Positions 44,682 through 48,779 of a stretch of 48,779 nt of DNA are shown here, piece after piece. The position numbers and the translations under genes are program-made. Within the stretch, counting starts at the first letter, position 1; each line of letters starts with the position of its first letter. The stretch spans positions 1 to 48,779 of the forward strand of contig NZ_AJKS02000021.1 in the NCBI RefSeq assembly GCF_000265245.1. The letters run 5' to 3'. Source of the DNA: Halomonas smyrnensis AAD6 (GTDB lineage Bacteria > Pseudomonadota > Gammaproteobacteria > Pseudomonadales > Halomonadaceae). Under the pieces are notes generated by a model. That model was given only the letters and a program-made list of their open reading frames with translations, was not told the DNA's origin and did no database searches.

Positions 44682-46598
44682 ATGTCACTCATCAAGCAGC
44701 TCTGGCTAATCATCGTGGGCCTCGTGCTGCTGTCCTTCGGGGCCAGCCTGTTCATCGGCGTGAGCACGAGCCGTGCCTACATCGAGCAGGAAGTGCGCAT
44801 CAAGAACGCCGACAACGCCAATGCCCTGGCGCTGACCATGACCCAGATGCCCAAGGACGACGTCACCCTGGAGCTCTTGATCGCCGCCCAGTTCGATACC
44901 GGCTACTATCGGCGCATCGAGCTGCGCACGCCGGAGGGCGAGCTGATCGAGTCCCGCCAGGCCGACGACGCCATCGGCGACGTACCGGCCTGGTTCGTCG
45001 ATCTGATCGACTTCAACGTGGCACCGGGCGTGGCGGTGATCCAGGACGGCTGGCAGCAGTTCGCCACCCTGTCCGTGGAGAGCCAGCACAGCTACGCCTA
45101 TCGCTCGCTCTGGAACAGCACCTTGAAGCTGACCGGCTGGTTCGCGCTGGCCGGCGCCCTCGGCCTGCTGCTGGGCGGCTGGCTGATTCGCGGGATCCGC
45201 CGGCCACTGCACCGCGTCGTCGAACAGGCACGGAACATCGGCATGCGCCGCTTCACCACCTCTCCCGTTCCACGCACCCGGGAACTCGGTGACGTGGTCG
45301 AGGCCATGAACCAGCTGAGCCGCGACGTCGGCGACATGCTCGGGCGCGAAAGCCAGCAGCTCGATGTCCTGCGTCGCCGCCTGCAGCATGACGCGATCAC
45401 CGATGCCCTGAACCGCGATGCCTTCCTCGCCCAGCTGCAGATCCATCTGGAGAGCCATGACTTCCGGGCCAGCGGCGGCCTGGCGCTGATCCGCGTCAGC
45501 CACCTGGCTGACGTCAATGAACGACTCGGCCATGCCGGCGCGGATAGCCTGCTGAAGGAGCTCGTGGCCGCGCTGGAGCAGCTGGCCCAGGACCACGGCA
45601 GTGGCCTCGTCGGGCGCCTCAACGGCAGCGACTTCGCCTTGCTGCTGCCCGGGCTCGACGATCTGACCTTCGCTCAGCAGAAGCTGAACACTCGCCTCAA
45701 GGCCCTGACGGAGGCTCGTGACGCCTCGCTCCTGCTGCCCGGCGCGATCTGTCACTATGTCCAGGGCGACAATCGCGGCACGCTGCTCGCCGGCCTCGAC
45801 GGCGCCCTGTCGATGACCGAATCCAACGGCCAGCACGATATCGCCATCACCGACGGCGAGCGGTCCGCCAGCCTGTTCAATAACCATGCCGAGTGGCGAG
45901 AGGCGCTCCAGGGCGCCCTCGGGGAAGGGGTGTCTCTGGCCCACTACCCGGTGCTGGACCGCGACGGCAAGCTGCTGCACTTCGAGTGCCCCTCACGGCT
46001 GCGCCTGAAGCAGCAGTGGCACTCCGCCGGCGTGTTCATTCCCTGGGTCTCACGGCTGGGGATGACGACACAGCTCGACCTGGCCGTCGTCGATGCCGCC
46101 CTGCAGGACATCACCCAGCGTCAGCAGCCGGTCGGCATCAACCTCTCGGGCGACTCGATGCGCGATGCCCACTTCGCCCTGGAGCTTCGCGCGCGCCTGA
46201 GCGCCCGCCCCGAGGCCGCCCGTCGGCTGTGGATCGAAATCCCCGGCAATCTGGCCATTCAGGATCTCGAGCACTTCCGCAGCCTGTGCAAGGCGCTTCA
46301 GCCTCTCGGCTGCCGGGTGGGGCTCGAGCACGTCGGCGCCGAGTTCACGCGCATCTCCAACCTTCACGACCTTGGCCTGGCCTATCTCAAGCTCGACAGC
46401 TCGCTGACTCAGGGCATCTCGGACAGCCATGAACAGCAGACGATCCTGCGCGGCATGGCGACGCTCTGTCACTCGCTCGGCACCCTGGCCATCGCCGAAG
46501 GCGTCGAGAGTCACGACCAGGCCGGCACGCTCTTCGAGCTGGGGCTCGACGGGGTGACCGGCCCGGGCATTCGCCAGAGTTTCGAGACCGGCTTCTAG
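44682..46598 (+). CDS. lapD: c-di-GMP receptor LapD (inactive GGDEF-EAL)
   Basis: A 638-residue inner-membrane receptor. TM1 (residues 8-28), a periplasmic LapD/MoxY domain (29-150) that sequesters LapG, TM2 (152-172), HAMP (173-225), then GGDEF and EAL domains. The GGDEF site reads RLNGSDF, so no cyclase activity is expected. In the EAL domain the catalytic motif reads FECPSRLR and the usual DDFG is EHVG, so hydrolysis is unlikely, while KLDSSL and AEGVES remain for ligand binding. This is the pattern of LapD: with c-di-GMP bound it traps LapG and keeps the adhesin on the surface. Confidence 0.94.
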   Translation: MSLIKQLWLIIVGLVLLSFGASLFIGVSTSRAYIEQEVRIKNADNANALALTMTQMPKDDVTLELLIAAQFDTGYYRRIELRTPEGELIESRQADDAIGDVPAWFVDLIDFNVAPGVAVIQDGWQQFATLSVESQHSYAYRSLWNSTLKLTGWFALAGALGLLLGGWLIRGIRRPLHRVVEQARNIGMRRFTTSPVPRTRELGDVVEAMNQLSRDVGDMLGRESQQLDVLRRRLQHDAITDALNRDAFLAQLQIHLESHDFRASGGLALIRVSHLADVNERLGHAGADSLLKELVAALEQLAQDHGSGLVGRLNGSDFALLLPGLDDLTFAQQKLNTRLKALTEARDASLLLPGAICHYVQGDNRGTLLAGLDGALSMTESNGQHDIAITDGERSASLFNNHAEWREALQGALGEGVSLAHYPVLDRDGKLLHFECPSRLRLKQQWHSAGVFIPWVSRLGMTTQLDLAVVDAALQDITQRQQPVGINLSGDSMRDAHFALELRARLSARPEAARRLWIEIPGNLAIQDLEHFRSLCKALQPLGCRVGLEHVGAEFTRISNLHDLGLAYLKLDSSLTQGISDSHEQQTILRGMATLCHSLGTLAIAEGVESHDQAGTLFELGLDGVTGPGIRQSFETGF

Positions 46599-46608
46599 CC
46601 GTTCCCAC

Positions 46609-46656
46609 GCCCCAACGACCCCCGCCGGCCACGAGGCCGGCGGGATTCGTTGGGGC
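46609..46656. terminator. Long terminator hairpin after lapD
   Basis: Two stacked stems (46609-46618 with 46647-46656, and 46621-46630 with 46635-46644) form one long hairpin between convergent genes, followed by ATTCTT. It probably ends lapD transcription and, from the other side, the small conserved gene. Confidence 0.75.
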
Positions 46657-46682
46657 ATTCTTCAGCATGCCGGCGAAGGCGC

Positions 46683-47015
46683 TCAGATCACGTCATCGCC
46701 ACCCTCGCGATCCGACACCAGATGCAGGCCATTGAGCCGGTGACGCAGCGACTGTCGCTCCATGACCTTCTGCTGGGCCGCCTCGGGCAGCTCGGTGAAG
46801 CGAATGAGCCCCTTGTCCATCAGCAGCTCGATCACGTCCTCCAGCACCCGCACGAAGGCCAGATCCGATGCCTGGAAACGGGCCTTGCCGGACTCGCCCT
46901 CCGACAGAAACGCCAGCAGCTCCGGCGAATCGGCCGGCAGGAACTCGGCGCAGTGCGGCGTTTCCTCGCGACTCACCAGCTGGATATGCCCACCCTCGTC
47001 TCGCTGGACGTACAT
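46683..47015 (-). CDS. Conserved protein ('tryptophan synthase beta-like' of pseudomonads)
   Basis: A 110-residue cytoplasmic protein known from Pseudomonas and relatives under the misleading name 'tryptophan synthase subunit beta-like'. MYVQRDEGGHIQLVSREE, ASDLAFVRVLEDVIELLMDK and GLIRFTELPEAAQQKVMER are the family blocks. It has no PLP fold and is far too short to be TrpB. Its function is unknown. AGAGGAGAGC precedes the ATG. It lies between lapD and the adhesin gene and runs in the adhesin's direction, after a terminator. Confidence 0.8.
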   Translation of the reverse strand: MYVQRDEGGHIQLVSREETPHCAEFLPADSPELLAFLSEGESGKARFQASDLAFVRVLEDVIELLMDKGLIRFTELPEAAQQKVMERQSLRHRLNGLHLVSDREGGDDVI

Positions 47016-47065
47016 GATTCGCTCTCCTCTGGGTCACTGACCGCATATTAGCAGGCAAGGGACCA

Positions 47066-47094
47066 AGAAAACGCGCCCGGCGTGAGCCGGGCGC
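47066..47094 (-). terminator. Terminator of the adhesin gene
   Basis: A perfect 9-bp GC-rich stem (47073-47081 with 47086-47094), GTGA loop, followed on the minus strand by GTTTTCTTGG. It lies 17 bp past the adhesin stop codon. Confidence 0.85.
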
Positions 47095-47110
47095 CATGGT
47101 GAAACCCAAC

Positions 47111-48779
47111 TCACTCGATATCGAGCTGGCCGTTGTTCTGAAGGTCAGACACGGATGTCACCACATTCTGCAGTTGGATGATCTGGTCCGCAGCACTGAC
47201 GTCGCCCGAGGTCATATCCCCCGAGGTGCTGATATGCAGCGTCGTATTGGTGCCGTCGTCGGTCGACTGAATATAGCTGGACAGATCTTCGCCATCCTGC
47301 ATGCCGGACAGCAGGTCCGACAGGTCCAGCTTGTCCGCGTTGGCATCGGTGCCGAAGGTGCCCGTCGTGAAATCGGTGACCGTATCCTCGGCGGGCGTCG
47401 AAGAGCTGCCTTCATCACCGAGATTCCAGGCGAAGACATCGGCCCCGAGGCCACCAGTTAGTTGATCATCGCCGGTTCCGCCCACCAGCAGATCGTCTCC
47501 ACCCTCCCCGCTGATCGTGTCGTTGCCATCATTACCGATCAGAATATTGCTGTCGCTGTTGCCGGTCAGGGTGTCGGCGAAATCCGAGCCGATGATATCG
47601 GGGGCAGAATCCGATGCAACCTCCACCACGCCACTGCTAGAACCGGAATAATCTTGGGTGCTTTCAGGCATCAGCAACACATCCAAGCTACCGCTAGCAA
47701 CGTCACCATCACCATCCACGACATCTACGGGCACACTCAAGTCAACCGGGTCACCCGGCTCAATGGCGGTGGTGCCGAAGTCACCGATCTTGAAGGTATT
47801 TCCCGCAGCATAGTGATACTCGACACTGTTATAGCCATCGGCAGTAAAGACCGAGACCTGAGCCCCTCCGACAATGCCTTCGACGCTCGCCTCGAGCTTT
47901 CCAGCACCATTCTCTGCGAACACAACGATAAACTCCTCTCCTCCCACGTTGGTAACGAATGGGCCGCCGGTACCGTCATAGGCCACCAGTTCATAGTCAC
48001 CACCGAAGCTTATCCCAACCGCGGTGATATCATCTTGTGTGCCATCGCCTACCGTATTATCACCATCGACATCATCGAAAGCCTTGAATAGGACAGTAGA
48101 TCCAGAGGTTTGAGTGAAAGTCGCCGCAGCCCCATTGACCTGGTAGTGCCCATCGAAGACATGGTTATCAGCACCAGCGTCCTCATAGTCCGTTCCATTG
48201 ACAGGAGTGCCACTAAGGTCGACGACATAGTCAACACGCATCGCTTCGTTTGCACCAACTGAGTTGCCGCCACTTACCCCACCTTCATTGGCATTGGTAT
48301 TGACAGATCCCGCACTGGCACCATCGGTCATTGGTGTCAGCAACAAGTCACGGCTATCGTCATTGGCAGCGGTATTGAAGCCGGCCCACGCGCTATTCCC
48401 ACCGATAAAGTCATAGTTATCATCGCTGAAATCAATACTGCTAGCCCCGCCATCCACGGTGCCTGACATTTCGATAACGTAGGTATCTTGCCCACTGTCA
48501 TTGACGCTCAGATCGATCGTGAAGATTTCTCCTGCTAACGTCGAGGCGGTCAATGTCTGACCATCCGCCGAGACGCTATAGGTAATCGACAGACCACCGG
48601 ACGTCAGCGGATTGCCATCGGCGTCCAATGCCGTGGCTCCATTCAATGAATCCGAGAACCGGACCGTTCCTGCCCCGTCAGCACCGAAGTTGTCCTCAAC
48701 TTGCCCGTCGACATCCAGCAGCCCCGTCAGAGCATTATTGGCCGTATTGACCAGATAGGCATTTTGGGGGGCGATTGCC
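47111..48779 (-). CDS. Large RTX/VCBS-type surface adhesin, C-terminal part (LapA-like)
   Basis: The frame is open to the window edge, so only the last 556 residues or so are seen. They contain long Asp/Gly/Thr-rich repeat-type domains (VDYVVDLSGTPVNGTDYED, SVPVDVVDGDGDVASGSLDV), then RTX nonapeptides (GNDGNDTISGEGGDDLLVGG, GTGDDQLTGGLGADVF) and a type I secretion target tail (DTVTDFTTG, DKLDLSDLLSGM, QIIQLQNV) ending NNGQLDIE. Such proteins pass through a TolC-type channel and are held by an N-terminal plug that LapG cleaves; that end is outside the window. The middle has clearly lower GC and different codon use from its neighbours. As candidate LapG substrate it lies convergent to lapG-lapD. 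Confidence 0.9.
   Translation of the reverse strand, partial: AIAPQNAYLVNTANNALTGLLDVDGQVEDNFGADGAGTVRFSDSLNGATALDADGNPLTSGGLSITYSVSADGQTLTASTLAGEIFTIDLSVNDSGQDTYVIEMSGTVDGGASSIDFSDDNYDFIGGNSAWAGFNTAANDDSRDLLLTPMTDGASAGSVNTNANEGGVSGGNSVGANEAMRVDYVVDLSGTPVNGTDYEDAGADNHVFDGHYQVNGAAATFTQTSGSTVLFKAFDDVDGDNTVGDGTQDDITAVGISFGGDYELVAYDGTGGPFVTNVGGEEFIVVFAENGAGKLEASVEGIVGGAQVSVFTADGYNSVEYHYAAGNTFKIGDFGTTAIEPGDPVDLSVPVDVVDGDGDVASGSLDVLLMPESTQDYSGSSSGVVEVASDSAPDIIGSDFADTLTGNSDSNILIGNDGNDTISGEGGDDLLVGGTGDDQLTGGLGADVFAWNLGDEGSSSTPAEDTVTDFTTGTFGTDANADKLDLSDLLSGMQDGEDLSSYIQSTDDGTNTTLHISTSGDMTSGDVSAADQIIQLQNVVTSVSDLQNNGQLDIE

Noticed and set aside
46683..47015. Tryptophan synthase beta subunit
   Set aside because: The database-style name for this family is misleading: the protein is 110 residues, lacks the PLP fold, and TrpB is about 400 residues.

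Overview
The window is GC-rich, densely packed DNA from a gammaproteobacterium, most likely a Halomonas-like member of the Halomonadaceae. This rests on gene content and order: a gyrA-serC-pheA-tyrA/aroA-cmk-rpsA cluster, psrA divergent from lexA, an MvaT-type nucleoid protein, pilD-coaE-yacG and a Lap adhesion system. This set is known from Pseudomonas and its relatives, but with gaps and substitutions. The genus is inferred; no 16S or tRNA gene is present.

Layout. 1-500: a terminator of an upstream gene and a decayed REP-associated (IS200-like) transposase. 520-4354: type IV pilus genes pilA (-), pilB and pilC (+). 4360-4611: a modular repeat/terminator element, seen again at 10142-10250; both lie between convergent genes. 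4611-7261: psrA (-) and lexA-dinB (+), with a PsrA-like operator and an SOS box. 7452-10544: purU, an RNase J-type nuclease and a short H-NS-like protein ending in an AT-hook-like tail. 10798-15537: a compact molybdenum cofactor operon mobA-mobB-moeA-moaCD-moaE-moaA, in which MoaC and MoaD are fused in one frame. 15733-22105: an XRE-cupin regulator, a valine/isobutyryl-CoA catabolic run (acyl-CoA dehydrogenase, 3-hydroxyisobutyryl-CoA hydrolase, mmsB), a divergent LiuR-type MerR regulator with a perfect palindrome, and an acyl-CoA synthetase. 22209-24912: a small exported protein, a DUF411 metal-binding protein, hpt and nagZ. 25087-27719: pilD, coaE, yacG and a Tus-like replication terminus protein. 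27760-29655: a hypothetical gene, an AraC-GyrI regulator and mvaT. 29987-39856: rpsA, cmk, tyrA-aroA fusion, pheA, serC, gyrA (all -). 39965-43887: a thioesterase with a perfect PsrA-type palindrome over its promoter, rdgC, an acyltransferase and a CDF transporter. 43962-48779: lapG-lapD (+), a small conserved gene (-) and the C-terminal part of a large RTX adhesin (-) that runs off the window.

How the genes work together. PilA/B/C and the distant PilD make type IV pili. LapD would sense c-di-GMP and hold LapG back from cleaving a surface adhesin, for which the truncated RTX protein is the local candidate. PsrA probably ties fatty-acyl status to its own gene and to the thioesterase. The MerR regulator probably controls branched-chain acyl-CoA catabolism. 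The Moco operon covers most steps from GTP to a finished nucleotide cofactor.

Most notable: the MoaC-MoaD fusion, the Tus-like gene in a pilD-coaE-yacG run, the modular repeat at convergent gene ends, the AT-hook H-NS-like protein, and two well-placed palindromic operators. I see no phage, CRISPR array or clearly new defence system.
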